A stretch of DNA of 64,000 nucleotides from Hyphomicrobiales bacterium (GCA_900470805.1 UCCA01000021.1:62001-126000), one strand, 5' to 3'; positions 33,445-42,309 are shown, numbered from the stretch's first letter. Program-made: numbers and translations. Notes: generated by a model not told the origin, from the letters alone.

Positions 33445-35313
33445 ATGCTTTTAAATCGACTCTTTCATGCCTTCGAGACCTGGATCGATCCCTTTCGTCC
33501 GCGCGACAACATCCAGCCGCCGCGGACGACGCTCGGGTTCATCTGGTTCTATATCGGCCAGGCCAAGACGCCGTTCATCGCCATGCTCGTTCTCGGTGGC
33601 ATGTCGGCGGCCATCGAGGCGGCGCTGTTCTGGTTTGTCGGGCGGGTGGTCGACATTCTCGCGACCGTCAAGCCGGATGTCGGCTGGAACGGTTTGCTGG
33701 CCGCACACGGGTTCGAGCTGTTCGGGATGCTGATCCTGATCGGTGTCGTCCGCTTCGTCGTGCAGTTGTTGATCGCGCTGGTCGATCAACAGGTTATCAC
33801 GCCGGGCTTCTACAATCTGGCGCGCTGGCAATCCTATCTGCATGTCTCGCGACAGTCGCTTTCGTTCTTCCAGAGCGATTTTTCCGGCCGCATCGTCACC
33901 AAGGTCTGGGGCGCCGGGCAGGCGACGGGCGATCTGGTGACGTCGCTGATGGAGAGCGTATGGTTCGTCGGCATCTATGCGGCGACGACACTGGTGCTGG
34001 TGGCGCGGCTGGACATCTCGCTTGCCATCGTCGTGCTCGGCTGGCTGGTCGCCTTCGGGGTGCTCGCCCGCTATTTCGTGCCGCGCATCCGCCGCCACTC
34101 GCGCGACACCGCCGAATCGGCCTCGATGCTCAACGGCCGCATGGTCGACGCCTACGGCAACATCCAGACGCTGAAGCTGTTTGCCCGCGACGAGGAGACG
34201 GACCGCTACATGCGGCAGGGCTTCGACGCGTTCCAGGCGACGGTGCTGCTGTTCACGCGCTTCATCACCGGCGTGCGCGCATCGATGGCGCTGTTGTCGG
34301 GCATCATGATCGTGATGATGGCGGGGCTCAGCGTGCATCTTTGGCTGCAGGGGCTGATCAGTTCCGGCGCGGTGGCGTTTTCGCTGGCGCTGGTGCTGCG
34401 GCTGAACTTCCTGCTTGGAAGGCTGATGACGCAGTTCAACGGGATCATGCGCAATCTCGGCACCATCCAGAACTCGGCGGAGCTGATTTCCAAGCCGCTC
34501 GGTCTGGTCGATCGACCAGACGCGCCGGATCTGAAGATCGCTCATCCCGGTATCCGCTTCGAGGACGTCTCGTTTCACTACGGCAAGGGCAGCGGGGTGA
34601 TCGATCACTTCTCGCTGACGATCAAGCCGGGTGAAAAGGTCGGCATCGTTGGCCGGTCCGGTGCCGGCAAGTCGACGCTGGTGAACCTCCTGTTGCGCCT
34701 CTACGACTTAGAGGGCGGGCGAATCCTGATCGATGGGCAGGATATTGCCACGGTCCGGCAGGAATCGCTGCGCATGCAGATCGGCGTCGTCAGTCAGGAC
34801 ACCTCGCTTCTACACCGCTCGGTCCGCGACAACATCCTGTTCGGGCGTCCTGACGCGGGCGAAGCGGGGCTGATCGAGGCGGCGCGGCGCGCCGAGGCGC
34901 TTGGCTTCATCGAGCGGCTGAGCGACCAGCAGGGACGCAATGGGTTCGACGCGCACGTGGGCGAACGGGGCGTCAAGCTATCGGGTGGACAGCGGCAGCG
35001 CATTGCGATCGCGCGGGTGATGCTCAAGGACGCACCGATCCTGGTGCTGGATGAGGCGACGTCGGCGCTGGATTCCGAGGTCGAGGAGGCGATCCAGGCC
35101 AACCTCAACGGGATCATGGACGGCAAGACGGTGCTTGCCATCGCACACCGGCTTTCGACCATTGCGGCGCTTGATCGGCTGATCGTCGTCGACAAGGGGC
35201 GGATCATACAGGAAGGAACGCACGAGGCGCTGCTGCGGGATGGCGGCCTCTACGCCGAACTCTGGGCGCGCCAATCCGGCGGTTTCCTGGCGGTCGATCT
35301 CGAAGAGGCGTAG
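33445..35313 (+). CDS. ABC transporter, fused permease/ATP-binding exporter (paralog 2)
   Basis: This 622-residue exporter half-transporter has six spans in the first 350 residues and an ATPase with Walker A GRSGAGKST at 403-411, Q-loop VVSQDTSLLHRSVRDNI, signature LSGGQRQRIAIAR, Walker B ILVLDEATSALD and H-loop IAHRLST. It is clearly homologous along its length to the exporter at 28980 and the pair probably arose by tandem duplication; the two may heterodimerise. Both have complete catalytic motifs. Substrate unknown. Confidence 0.92.
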   Translation: MLLNRLFHAFETWIDPFRPRDNIQPPRTTLGFIWFYIGQAKTPFIAMLVLGGMSAAIEAALFWFVGRVVDILATVKPDVGWNGLLAAHGFELFGMLILIGVVRFVVQLLIALVDQQVITPGFYNLARWQSYLHVSRQSLSFFQSDFSGRIVTKVWGAGQATGDLVTSLMESVWFVGIYAATTLVLVARLDISLAIVVLGWLVAFGVLARYFVPRIRRHSRDTAESASMLNGRMVDAYGNIQTLKLFARDEETDRYMRQGFDAFQATVLLFTRFITGVRASMALLSGIMIVMMAGLSVHLWLQGLISSGAVAFSLALVLRLNFLLGRLMTQFNGIMRNLGTIQNSAELISKPLGLVDRPDAPDLKIAHPGIRFEDVSFHYGKGSGVIDHFSLTIKPGEKVGIVGRSGAGKSTLVNLLLRLYDLEGGRILIDGQDIATVRQESLRMQIGVVSQDTSLLHRSVRDNILFGRPDAGEAGLIEAARRAEALGFIERLSDQQGRNGFDAHVGERGVKLSGGQRQRIAIARVMLKDAPILVLDEATSALDSEVEEAIQANLNGIMDGKTVLAIAHRLSTIAALDRLIVVDKGRIIQEGTHEALLRDGGLYAELWARQSGGFLAVDLEEA

Positions 35314-35325
35314 GCGCCGCCGAAA

Positions 35326-36258
35326 TCAACGCTCGATGGCGATTTCCGCCATCAGGCCGAAATGGTTGGAGCCGGCATTGTCTGCGATCTGACTAACCGA
35401 GAGCAGCCGCAGCGGTGGACGCGCCAAGACGTGGTCGATGGCGATGCCCAGATGACCGGCTTTGGTCGGCCAGGTGGCGGGCTCGGGAAACACCGTGTTC
35501 AATCCGGCATTGCTGACGAAGCGCTGGATGTGTGGGTCGATGATCGCCGAATTGAAGTCGCCGGCCAGAATCAATGGTCCATCGACGGCTTCCACGGCGC
35601 CCCTTAGATCGCTAAGCTCATCGACCTGGAAATCATCGAAGTAGGGCTTGGTCAGGTGCACCGAAGCGAAATGCACGGGCGTGCCGTCCATATCGATCGA
35701 CACCTGGACCAGCCTGTTCGGCCACAGACCGCCGAGGCTGCTGACGGATTGTCCGATGAACGGGCGCTTGGAAAGCACCAGCGTGTCGCAGCCATCCGTG
35801 CCGCTTCCGCAACCGATGTGATAGGGATAGGTTTCCGACAGGCGACCGATTTCCGCCTTCAACGGCGCTGCTTCCAGGATGTTGACAAGGTCGGCACCGG
35901 AGGCGAGCACAGCATCGGCGGTGCGGGTGCTGTTTTCGAAATTGTCGTTCTCGATGTTGAAGGACATCAGGCGCAACAGCGGCTGCGATGCCGCGACCGC
36001 CGGCTTGGCTTCGAACGCCTCGAGCATGACAATTCCATGGCCCAGCAGGGCGATGGCGACCGCTGCCATTGCATAGCCATACCAGTGGCGCTTGATGATC
36101 AGCAGGACGATGCTGGCGGCGAGCGCGGCAAGGGCGAAGTGGACCTGGAAGCTGTAGATGAACGCCAGCAGCCAAGTGTTTGTTATGTAACGCAGCGAGA
36201 TGGCGGCGAGCAGCAGAGAGACAAGAACACTCCCCACGCAGAATAAAGTGTCTCTCAT
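35326..36258 (-). CDS. Membrane-anchored endonuclease/exonuclease/phosphatase family protein
   Basis: The 310-residue protein has three N-terminal spans (about 5-85) and a periplasmic EEP (DNase I-like) domain starting at LMSFNIENDNFE. Metal and catalytic motifs: the FNIEN asparagine, the ILEAAP glutamate, the ASVHLTKP histidine, LAGDFNS, and the C-terminal IDHVLAR followed by SNHFGLM (usually SDH). This type is annotated as endonuclease/exonuclease/phosphatase in rhizobia; the real substrate may be a phospholipid or nucleic acid outside the cytoplasm. It converges with the ABC exporter (12-bp gap). Confidence 0.87.
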   Translation of the reverse strand: MRDTLFCVGSVLVSLLLAAISLRYITNTWLLAFIYSFQVHFALAALAASIVLLIIKRHWYGYAMAAVAIALLGHGIVMLEAFEAKPAVAASQPLLRLMSFNIENDNFENSTRTADAVLASGADLVNILEAAPLKAEIGRLSETYPYHIGCGSGTDGCDTLVLSKRPFIGQSVSSLGGLWPNRLVQVSIDMDGTPVHFASVHLTKPYFDDFQVDELSDLRGAVEAVDGPLILAGDFNSAIIDPHIQRFVSNAGLNTVFPEPATWPTKAGHLGIAIDHVLARPPLRLLSVSQIADNAGSNHFGLMAEIAIER

Positions 36259-36422
36259 CGACCGGTACCAAGCGTGAGCGAAGAATAGTCCGGCGACGTA
36301 TCACGGCGCCGGAAATGTTGCAACGCAACACTGTTGCCGCGCAGCGATTGTCCTAAAGAATCAACTCCTAAACCCCGCGACATTGTGCCCACATCCCTTG
36401 CCAAGGCTGGACATCATTTGCG

Positions 36423-36475
36423 ATCAATAATAGAACGCGCCTTAGTGGGTGGGGAATCTATGTTCGATTATTGAT
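36423..36475. promoter_or_regulatory. Long inverted repeat upstream of petA
   Basis: ATCAATAATaGAAC (36423-36436) and GTTCgATTATTGAT (36462-36475) pair at 13 of 14 positions with a 25-base spacer, 70 bases before the petA start. It could be a 5' UTR stem-loop that tunes petABC translation or stability, or two inverted binding sites for one regulator. The outer ATCAA/TTGAT ends resemble FNR/FixK half-sites, but their spacing does not fit that site. Confidence 0.5.
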
Positions 36476-36544
36476 ATGACAGATTCGTCGCCTTGGAGGG
36501 ATGGCGCGGAAATTTCCGCGAAATTGGGCAGAGGATGTTAAGCC

Positions 36545-37123
36545 GTGAGCGAACACGAAACGACAGGCGGGGTCTCTAGCGAGCCCACACGCCGTGATTT
36601 CCTTTATCTGGCTACGGGCATGGCGGGCGCTGTCGGCGCTGTCTCCGTCGCATGGCCGTTTATCGACCAGATGCGCCCCGATGCATCGACGCTCGCGCTG
36701 GCTTCCATCGAAGTTGACGTGTCGAGCCTCGAGCCGGGCATGTCGTTGACCGCCAAATGGCGCGGCAAGCCGATCTTCATCCGCAACCGTACACCTGAGG
36801 AAGTGAAGGAAGCCGATGACGTTCCGCTGGCGGAACTCAAAGATCCGATTGCGCGCAATGCCAACCTGACCGCCGATGCGCAGGCGACGGGCGTCGATCG
36901 CTCCGCCGGCAAGGACAAGGAAAACTGGATCGTGATGATCGGGTCCTGCACCCATCTCGGTTGCGTGCCGCTCGGCCAGGCCGGCGAATACAACGGGTGG
37001 TTCTGTCCCTGTCATGGCTCGGTCTACGATACGGCCGGCCGCATACGGAAAGGCCCGGCACCGCAGAATCTCGCGATTCCGACCTATTCGTTCGTATCCG
37101 ATAAAGTAATCAAGATCGGTTGA
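36545..37123 (+). CDS. petA: Ubiquinol-cytochrome c reductase Rieske iron-sulfur subunit
   Basis: This 192-residue subunit of the cytochrome bc1 complex has a Tat-type membrane anchor (TRRDFLYLATGMAGAVGAVS, residues 15-34) and a Rieske domain. The 2Fe-2S ligands Cys135 and His137 (CTHLGC) and Cys154 and His157 (CPCHGS) are intact, with Cys140-Cys156 for the disulfide. It passes electrons from ubiquinol to cytochrome c1 on the periplasmic side. The start is GTG 36545 after AGAGGATG. It is first in petABC; petB follows after 13 bp. Confidence 0.97.
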   Translation: MSEHETTGGVSSEPTRRDFLYLATGMAGAVGAVSVAWPFIDQMRPDASTLALASIEVDVSSLEPGMSLTAKWRGKPIFIRNRTPEEVKEADDVPLAELKDPIARNANLTADAQATGVDRSAGKDKENWIVMIGSCTHLGCVPLGQAGEYNGWFCPCHGSVYDTAGRIRKGPAPQNLAIPTYSFVSDKVIKIG

Positions 37124-37136
37124 GGGGGACTGATTT

Positions 37137-38414
37137 ATGAGTGGCCATTCCAGCTACGAGCCATCAACCGGTCTCGAGAAGTGGATCGATGCACGCCTGC
37201 CGTTGCCTCGTCTTGTCTATGACAGCTTCGTCGCCTATCCGGTTCCGCGCAACCTGAACTACGCCTATACCTTCGGCGCCATGCTGTCGGTGATGCTGGT
37301 CGTCCAGATCCTCACCGGGGTCGTGCTCGCCATGCACTATGCTGCCGAGACGACGGTCGCGTTCAATTCCGTCGAAAAGATCATGCGCGACGTCAACCAC
37401 GGCTGGCTGCTGCGCTACATGCATGCCAACGGCGCGTCGTTCTTCTTCGTCGCGGTTTATCTCCACATCGCCCGCGGCCTCTATTACGGCTCGTACAAGG
37501 CGCCCCGCGAAATCCTCTGGATCCTCGGCGTGCTGATCTACCTGTTGATGATGGCCACCGGCTTCATGGGTTATGTGCTGCCCTGGGGACAGATGTCCTT
37601 CTGGGGTGCGACCGTCATCACCGGCTTCTTCTCGGCATTTCCGCTGGTCGGCGAGTGGGTCCAGCAGTTCCTGCTCGGCGGCTTCGCGGTCGACAATCCG
37701 ACGCTGAACCGCTTCTTCTCGCTGCACTATCTGCTGCCGTTCGTCATCGCCGGCGTCGTCGTGCTGCACATCTGGGCGCTGCATGTCGTCGGCCAGACCA
37801 ATCCGACGGGCGTCGAGATCAAGACCAAGACCGACACTGTGCGGTTCACGCCCTATGCGACGCTGAAGGATGCGCTCGGCGTCTCGGTGTTCCTGCTCGT
37901 CTATGCGTACTTCGTCTTCTACCTGCCGAACTTCCTTGGCCATGCCGACAACTACATCCCGGCCGATCCGTTGAAGACCCCGGCGCATATCGTTCCGGAG
38001 TGGTACTTCCTGCCGTTCTACGCGATGCTGCGCTCGATCACCTTCAATATCGGCCCGATCGACTCCAAGCTTGCCGGCGTGCTCGTCATGTTCGGCGCGA
38101 TCATCGTGCTGTTCTTCCTGCCGTGGCTGGATACGTCGAAGGTGCGCTCGGCGGTCTACCGTCCGTGGTACAAGACGGCCTACTGGCTGTTCGTGATCAA
38201 CGCGATCATCCTTGGCTGGCTCGGTTCGCAGCCGGCGGAAGGCCTCTACACCACCATCTCGCAGATCTGTACGCTGCTCTACTTCGGCTTCTTCCTCGTC
38301 GTCATGCCGATCCTGGGTCTCGTCGAGACGCCGCGCCGGGTGCCGAACTCGATCACGGAAGCGGTGCTGGAAAAGCGCAACAAATCCGTGCCAACCGAGG
38401 CGGTCAAGGCATGA
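37137..38414 (+). CDS. petB: Cytochrome b of the bc1 complex
   Basis: This 425-residue integral membrane subunit has eight predicted spans and binds two b haems. The haem-ligand helices show HGWLLRYMHANGASFFFVAV with VYLHIARGLYYGS, and the second histidine pair at LLPFVIAGVVVLHIWALHVV. The Qo-site PEWY motif is in HIVPEWYFLPFYAMLR. ATG 37137 follows GAGGGGGA. Cytochrome b and c1 are separate genes here, unlike the b-c1 fusion of Bradyrhizobium. Confidence 0.97.
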   Translation: MSGHSSYEPSTGLEKWIDARLPLPRLVYDSFVAYPVPRNLNYAYTFGAMLSVMLVVQILTGVVLAMHYAAETTVAFNSVEKIMRDVNHGWLLRYMHANGASFFFVAVYLHIARGLYYGSYKAPREILWILGVLIYLLMMATGFMGYVLPWGQMSFWGATVITGFFSAFPLVGEWVQQFLLGGFAVDNPTLNRFFSLHYLLPFVIAGVVVLHIWALHVVGQTNPTGVEIKTKTDTVRFTPYATLKDALGVSVFLLVYAYFVFYLPNFLGHADNYIPADPLKTPAHIVPEWYFLPFYAMLRSITFNIGPIDSKLAGVLVMFGAIIVLFFLPWLDTSKVRSAVYRPWYKTAYWLFVINAIILGWLGSQPAEGLYTTISQICTLLYFGFFLVVMPILGLVETPRRVPNSITEAVLEKRNKSVPTEAVKA

Positions 38415-38440
38415 GCGGGCAGCGAGAGGGAACACGGACG

Positions 38441-39307
38441 ATGAAAAAGCTCGTTGCAAGCATTCTGTCATTGGCTGTCGTCGGCTGTCTCGGGACGGCG
38501 GCACTTGCCCAGGAGGCAAAGCCGGCGGAACACCACGAGGCGGCGACGCCGCATTATCCGCTGAAGGAGCCGAAAGAGGTCGAGTGGAGCTTCGCCGGCC
38601 CGTTCGGCCACTATGACAAGGGCCAACTACAGCGCGGCCTGAAGGTCTATACGGAAGTCTGCGCCGCCTGCCATTCGATGCACCTCGTACCGTTTCGCAA
38701 GCTGAGCGACCTCGGCTATTCGGAGGCGCAGGTGAAGGCGTTCGCCGCCAACTACGAGGTCCAGGACGGCCCGAACGCCGCTGGCGACATGTACACCCGC
38801 AAGGCGGTGCCGTCGGACTACTTCCCGTCGCCGTTCCCCAATGCGGAGGCGGCGGCTGCGTCGAACAATGGTGCGGCTCCGCCTGACTTTTCGCTGATCG
38901 CCAAGGCGCGCGAAGTGGAACGCGGCTTCCCGCGCTTCGTCTTCGACATCTTCACGCAGTACCAGGAGGGCGGGCCCGACTACATCTACTCGCTGCTGAC
39001 GGGCTATGAGAATCCGCCAGCCGGCGTGACGGTATCGCAAGGCCAGCACTACAATCCCTACTTCCACGCCGCCTCGGTGCTTGCCATGCCGCCGCCGCTG
39101 TCGGACGGTCAGGTGACCTTCGATGACGGCGCCCCGGCGACACTCGACCAGTACGCCAAGGACGTTTCCGCCTTCCTGATGTGGGCTGCCGAGCCGCATC
39201 TGGTGGAGCGCAAGCACACCGGCTTCATGGTCATGGTGTTTCTGCTGATCTTCACGGTGCTGATCTACCTGACGAAACGGTCGGTCTACGCCAAAAAGGA
39301 ACACTGA
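38441..39307 (+). CDS. petC: Cytochrome c1 of the bc1 complex
   Basis: This 288-residue subunit has a Sec signal peptide (MKKLVASILSLAVVG.. cleaved near ALAQEA), a c-type haem site CAACH at 74-78, a sixth-ligand region around LAMPPPLSDGQV and one C-terminal anchor span (GFMVMVFLLIFTVLIYL). It carries electrons from the Rieske protein to cytochrome c. ATG 38441 gives a normal signal peptide and follows AGAGGGA; the upstream ATG 38411, which overlaps the petB stop, would add ten residues. Confidence 0.96.
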   Translation: MKKLVASILSLAVVGCLGTAALAQEAKPAEHHEAATPHYPLKEPKEVEWSFAGPFGHYDKGQLQRGLKVYTEVCAACHSMHLVPFRKLSDLGYSEAQVKAFAANYEVQDGPNAAGDMYTRKAVPSDYFPSPFPNAEAAAASNNGAAPPDFSLIAKAREVERGFPRFVFDIFTQYQEGGPDYIYSLLTGYENPPAGVTVSQGQHYNPYFHAASVLAMPPPLSDGQVTFDDGAPATLDQYAKDVSAFLMWAAEPHLVERKHTGFMVMVFLLIFTVLIYLTKRSVYAKKEH

Positions 39308-39329
39308 GCGTTTCGCTCGGACGTGATCG

Positions 39330-39357
39330 AAAGGCGGCTCTCGGGCCGCCTTTTTTT
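39330..39357 (+). terminator. Rho-independent terminator of petABC
   Basis: AAAGGCGGC (39330-39338) pairs with GCCGCCTTT (39345-39353) around a six-base loop, and the T run extends to 39357. It starts 23 bases after the petC stop. Confidence 0.93.
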
Positions 39358-39421
39358 GTTGGTTCCGCTGTCCGCAGTTGATAGGTTGCAGCCGATTTGA
39401 CGCCCATACATTGGATACCCC

Positions 39422-39964
39422 ATGACCGACATGAAATCGGAGCTTGCAGCCAGCATCCGCTCCATCCCCGACTATCCCAAGCCCGGTATCATCTTCCGTG
39501 ACATCACCACGCTGCTTGGCGATGCGCGGGCGTTTCGGCGCGCGGTGGATGAACTGGTGCAGAATTATGCAGGCATGAAGATCGACAAGATCGCCGGCAT
39601 GGAAGCGCGGGGCTTCATTCTTGGTGGGGCGGTGGCGCATCAGCTGTCGGCCGGCTTCGTGCCGATTCGCAAGAAGGGCAAGCTGCCGCACGAGACCGTG
39701 CGCATCGCCTACAGCCTGGAATACGGCGTCGACGAGATGGAAATGCATGTCGATGCGGTGCAGCCTGGCGAGAAGGTCATTCTCGTCGACGACCTGATCG
39801 CCACCGGCGGCACCGCCGTCGGCGCGACGAAACTGCTGCGGCAGATCGGCGCCGAGGTGGTGTCTGCCTGCTTCGTCATCGACCTGCCGGATCTCGGTGG
39901 TCGCGCCAAGCTCGAGGAGCTCGGCGTCGATGTGCGCACGCTGGTGGAATTCTCAGGGCACTGA
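39422..39964 (+). CDS. apt: Adenine phosphoribosyltransferase
   Basis: The 180-residue enzyme salvages adenine to AMP using PRPP. The opening IRSIPDYPKPGIIFRDIT and the PRPP loop VILVDDLIATGGTA at 119-132 are diagnostic, with the base-binding AGMEARGFILGG segment at 58-69. The length matches bacterial Apt. PRPP synthase (prs) lies elsewhere in the window at 53279. It is separated from petABC by a terminator, so it is an independent unit. Confidence 0.97.
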   Translation: MTDMKSELAASIRSIPDYPKPGIIFRDITTLLGDARAFRRAVDELVQNYAGMKIDKIAGMEARGFILGGAVAHQLSAGFVPIRKKGKLPHETVRIAYSLEYGVDEMEMHVDAVQPGEKVILVDDLIATGGTAVGATKLLRQIGAEVVSACFVIDLPDLGGRAKLEELGVDVRTLVEFSGH

Positions 39965-39976
39965 GGTAGTTCGCCC

Positions 39977-40441
39977 TTATTCGAATTCGATGACGCTGCT
40001 TTCGAAGCGGATGACTTGCGTGCCCTCGACGGAGCCTTCGCAGAGGATGGTGTTGAGGATGCGGCCCTGCCGCGAGGCAAGGGGACGGCTGGTCAGCAGC
40101 GTCACGGCGTAGTCGACGGTTTCCCCCGCGAAAACCGGGCGGATCCATTGCAGGTCCTTGAACCCTGCCGCCGGACCGAGCTTCGGCGGCGCGATGCCGT
40201 CTCGGGCCAGTCTCTTGCTCTCAGCGATCCAGTAAGCGACGAAGGTGGTCATCCAGCCGGCGCAGGTATGCCAACCGGAGGCGCAGAGGTCGCCGAACAG
40301 GCTTTCGCGGGCGGCCTGCCTGTCGATGTGGAAGCGCTGCGGATCGTAGCGGCTGGCGAAGCGGACGATGTTTTCCTCGGTGAAGCCGTAGCCGCCGATC
40401 TCCGTTTTCGCGCCGATTGCATAGCGTTCGACCATCCTCAT
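39977..40441 (-). CDS. MaoC family (R)-hydratase-like protein, second of a pair
   Basis: This 154-residue hot-dog-fold protein shows ENIVRFASRYDPQRFHIDRQ and LCASGWHTCAGWM, matching the MaoC/FkbR2 pattern in which an Asp and a His (D-P-Q-x-F/M-H) form the hydratase active site for (R)-3-hydroxyacyl-CoA or related substrates. ATG 40441 overlaps the stop of the upstream MaoC gene (ATGA). Two such single-domain proteins encoded together often form a heterodimer equivalent to a double hot-dog hydratase. Confidence 0.9.
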   Translation of the reverse strand: MRMVERYAIGAKTEIGGYGFTEENIVRFASRYDPQRFHIDRQAARESLFGDLCASGWHTCAGWMTTFVAYWIAESKRLARDGIAPPKLGPAAGFKDLQWIRPVFAGETVDYAVTLLTSRPLASRQGRILNTILCEGSVEGTQVIRFESSVIEFE

Positions 40442-40908
40442 GCCGAGGCCTCCACGGACTGGCGCATCCTGAACATGATGGCGTTTTCCGAAACGCAGAC
40501 CAGTTCACCGCGTTGGTTTTCCAGTTCGTGACGAAGCCTGATGATGCCGATGCCCGGGCGCGAGCGCATCGGGCGGGTCTCCAGCACGGTCGAGTGGCCG
40601 GAGAGGGTGTCGCCGGCGATAACCGGCTTGCGCCATTCCATCAGATCGATGCCGGGCGCGCCTTCCGACAGCGACCGAAGCAAATAACTGTCGACCATCA
40701 TTCGCATCAGCATTGCAGAGGTGTGCCAGCCGGATGCCGCCAGTCCGCCAAGAATGCTGGCGCGGCCGGCCTGTTCATCGAGATGCATGGGCTGCGGATC
40801 GAATTCGCGTGCGAACTCGATGATCTCCTCCGAGGTCACCGTCTTCGGACCGAGCGCAAAGCGTCTGCCGGGCGGAAAATCCTCGAAGGTCAAAGGCTGA
40901 TCGGACAC
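40438..40908 (-). CDS. MaoC family (R)-hydratase-like protein, first of a pair
   Basis: This 156-residue hot-dog protein contains EEIIEFAREFDPQPMHLDEQ and LAASGWHTSAMLM, the same active-site layout as its downstream neighbour, with clear sequence similarity. I start at GTG 40908, preceded by GGGGAGAG; the frame is open to 41166 and an ATG at 40989 would add 27 unconserved residues. The adjacent MaoC gene overlaps by 4 bp, so the pair is co-translated. Confidence 0.88.
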   Translation of the reverse strand: MSDQPLTFEDFPPGRRFALGPKTVTSEEIIEFAREFDPQPMHLDEQAGRASILGGLAASGWHTSAMLMRMMVDSYLLRSLSEGAPGIDLMEWRKPVIAGDTLSGHSTVLETRPMRSRPGIGIIRLRHELENQRGELVCVSENAIMFRMRQSVEASA

Positions 40909-41006
40909 ATCGCTCTCCCCGTTGCCAGCATCTGCGTCAGGATTACCCCAGCCGTCGTCGGGTCTCAACGATTTATCGGAGTTTTCCATCTGGCTGAGGG
41001 GAACAA

Positions 41007-41037
41007 CGAAAAACTGCCGCCCTTGCGAGGCGGCAGT
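41007..41037 (-). terminator. Rho-independent terminator of ychF
   Basis: On the minus strand ACTGCCGCC and GGGCGGCAGT form a hairpin, followed by TTTTTCG. It begins about 33 bases after the ychF stop and separates ychF from the MaoC pair. Confidence 0.85.
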
Positions 41038-41068
41038 CGGGTCTCTTTTGCCTTGCGATTTCGCGACT

Positions 41069-42172
41069 TCAGGTGTTGAAGCGGAAGTGGATGACGTCGC
41101 CGTCGTTGACCACGTATTCCTTGCCTTCGTCGCGACCCTTGCCTGCTTCCTTGGCGCCGACTTCACCCTTGAAGTTGATGTAGTCGTCGTAGCCGATGGT
41201 GAAGGCGCGGATGAAGCCGCGTTCGAAATCGGTGTGGATGACCCCGGCGGCGGCCGGTGCTTTGGTGCCGCGGACGATGGTCCAGGCGCGGGTTTCCTTG
41301 GGGCCGACTGTGAAATAGGTGATCAGGTCGAGCAGGTGGTAGCCGGCGCGGATCAGGCGGTCGAGACCGGCTTCCTCAAGGCCGAGCGCCGAGAGGAATT
41401 CCTTGGACTCTTCTTCCGGCAGCTGAGCCACTTCGGATTCGATCGCGGCCGAGATGATGACGCACTCGGCGCCCTGTTCCGTTGCCATCGCGGCCACGGC
41501 CTTGGTGTGGGCGTTGCCGTCCACGGCGTCGGCTTCAGCGACGTTGCAGACATAGAGAACCGGATGCGAGGTCAGGAGATTGAGACCCTTGAGGATCTCG
41601 ATATCGTCGGCCGCCAGCGTCTTCAGAAGAATACGGGCCGGCTTGCCTTCGTTGAGCAGCTTGATCACGGCTTCCATCACAGGAAGCTGGGCCACCGATT
41701 CCTTGTCCTTGGACGAGGCGCGCTTGCGGGTCTGCTCGACACGGCGCTCCAGGCTCTCGAGGTCGGCGAGCATCAGCTCGGTCTCGATGGTGTCGGCGTC
41801 GCCAACCGGATTGATTTTTCCTTCGACATGGGTGATGTCGTCGTCCTCGAAGCAGCGCAGCACGTGCACCACGGCATCGACTTCGCGGATGTTGGCGAGG
41901 AACTTGTTGCCGAGGCCTTCACCCTTCGAGGCACCGCGCACGAGGCCGGCGATGTCGACGAAGGAGATGCGGGTCGGGATGATTTCCTTGGAGCCGGCGA
42001 TTGCGGCCAGCTTCTGCATGCGCGGATCGGGAACCGCGACTTCGCCGGTGTTCGGCTCGATGGTGCAGAACGGATAGTTCGCTGCCTGCGCCTGCGCCGT
42101 CTTGGTGAGTGCGTTGAAGAGAGTGGACTTGCCGACATTCGGCAGTCCGACGATACCGCATTTGAAGCCCAT
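41069..42172 (-). CDS. ychF: Redox-regulated ATPase YchF (OBG-type)
   Basis: This 367-residue P-loop protein has the P-loop GLPNVGKST at 9-17, G3-region DIAGLVRGASKGEGLGNKFL and a C-terminal TGS-like domain (GVIHTDFERGFIRAFTIGYD). It lacks a clear NKxD G4 motif, in keeping with ATP preference in this family. It binds ribosomes and affects oxidative-stress responses and leaderless mRNA use. The length equals E. coli YchF (363 aa). It is divergent from clpS. Confidence 0.97.
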   Translation of the reverse strand: MGFKCGIVGLPNVGKSTLFNALTKTAQAQAANYPFCTIEPNTGEVAVPDPRMQKLAAIAGSKEIIPTRISFVDIAGLVRGASKGEGLGNKFLANIREVDAVVHVLRCFEDDDITHVEGKINPVGDADTIETELMLADLESLERRVEQTRKRASSKDKESVAQLPVMEAVIKLLNEGKPARILLKTLAADDIEILKGLNLLTSHPVLYVCNVAEADAVDGNAHTKAVAAMATEQGAECVIISAAIESEVAQLPEEESKEFLSALGLEEAGLDRLIRAGYHLLDLITYFTVGPKETRAWTIVRGTKAPAAAGVIHTDFERGFIRAFTIGYDDYINFKGEVGAKEAGKGRDEGKEYVVNDGDVIHFRFNT

Positions 42173-42279
42173 GGCCTGAAACCTGCTGTTCTTGAATTCC
42201 TTGGCCGTGCGTATGGGGTAAAAGCCGCCTCCGGGTCAAGCTTTTCGAGCAGATCTCACCCGATCAAAGCGGGTTTGGC

Positions 42280-42309
42280 TTGAAAGCTGCGCTTGCAGTG
42301 CAATATAAT
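42280..42309 (+). promoter_or_regulatory. Sigma-70 promoter of clpS
   Basis: TTGAAA (42280-42285) and a consensus TATAAT (42304-42309) are separated by 18 bases. The predicted start lies about 50 bases before the clpS ATG. It is one of the best-matching promoters in the window. Confidence 0.7.

Noticed and set aside
36420..36480. FNR/FixK box in the petA upstream region
   Set aside because: The ATCAA and TTGAT elements are in outward orientation and far apart, not the TTGAT-N4-ATCAA site.
37164..38519. 451-codon open frame antisense to petB
   Set aside because: It is a shadow of the cytochrome b gene; the translation is Asp/Glu/Arg-rich low complexity.
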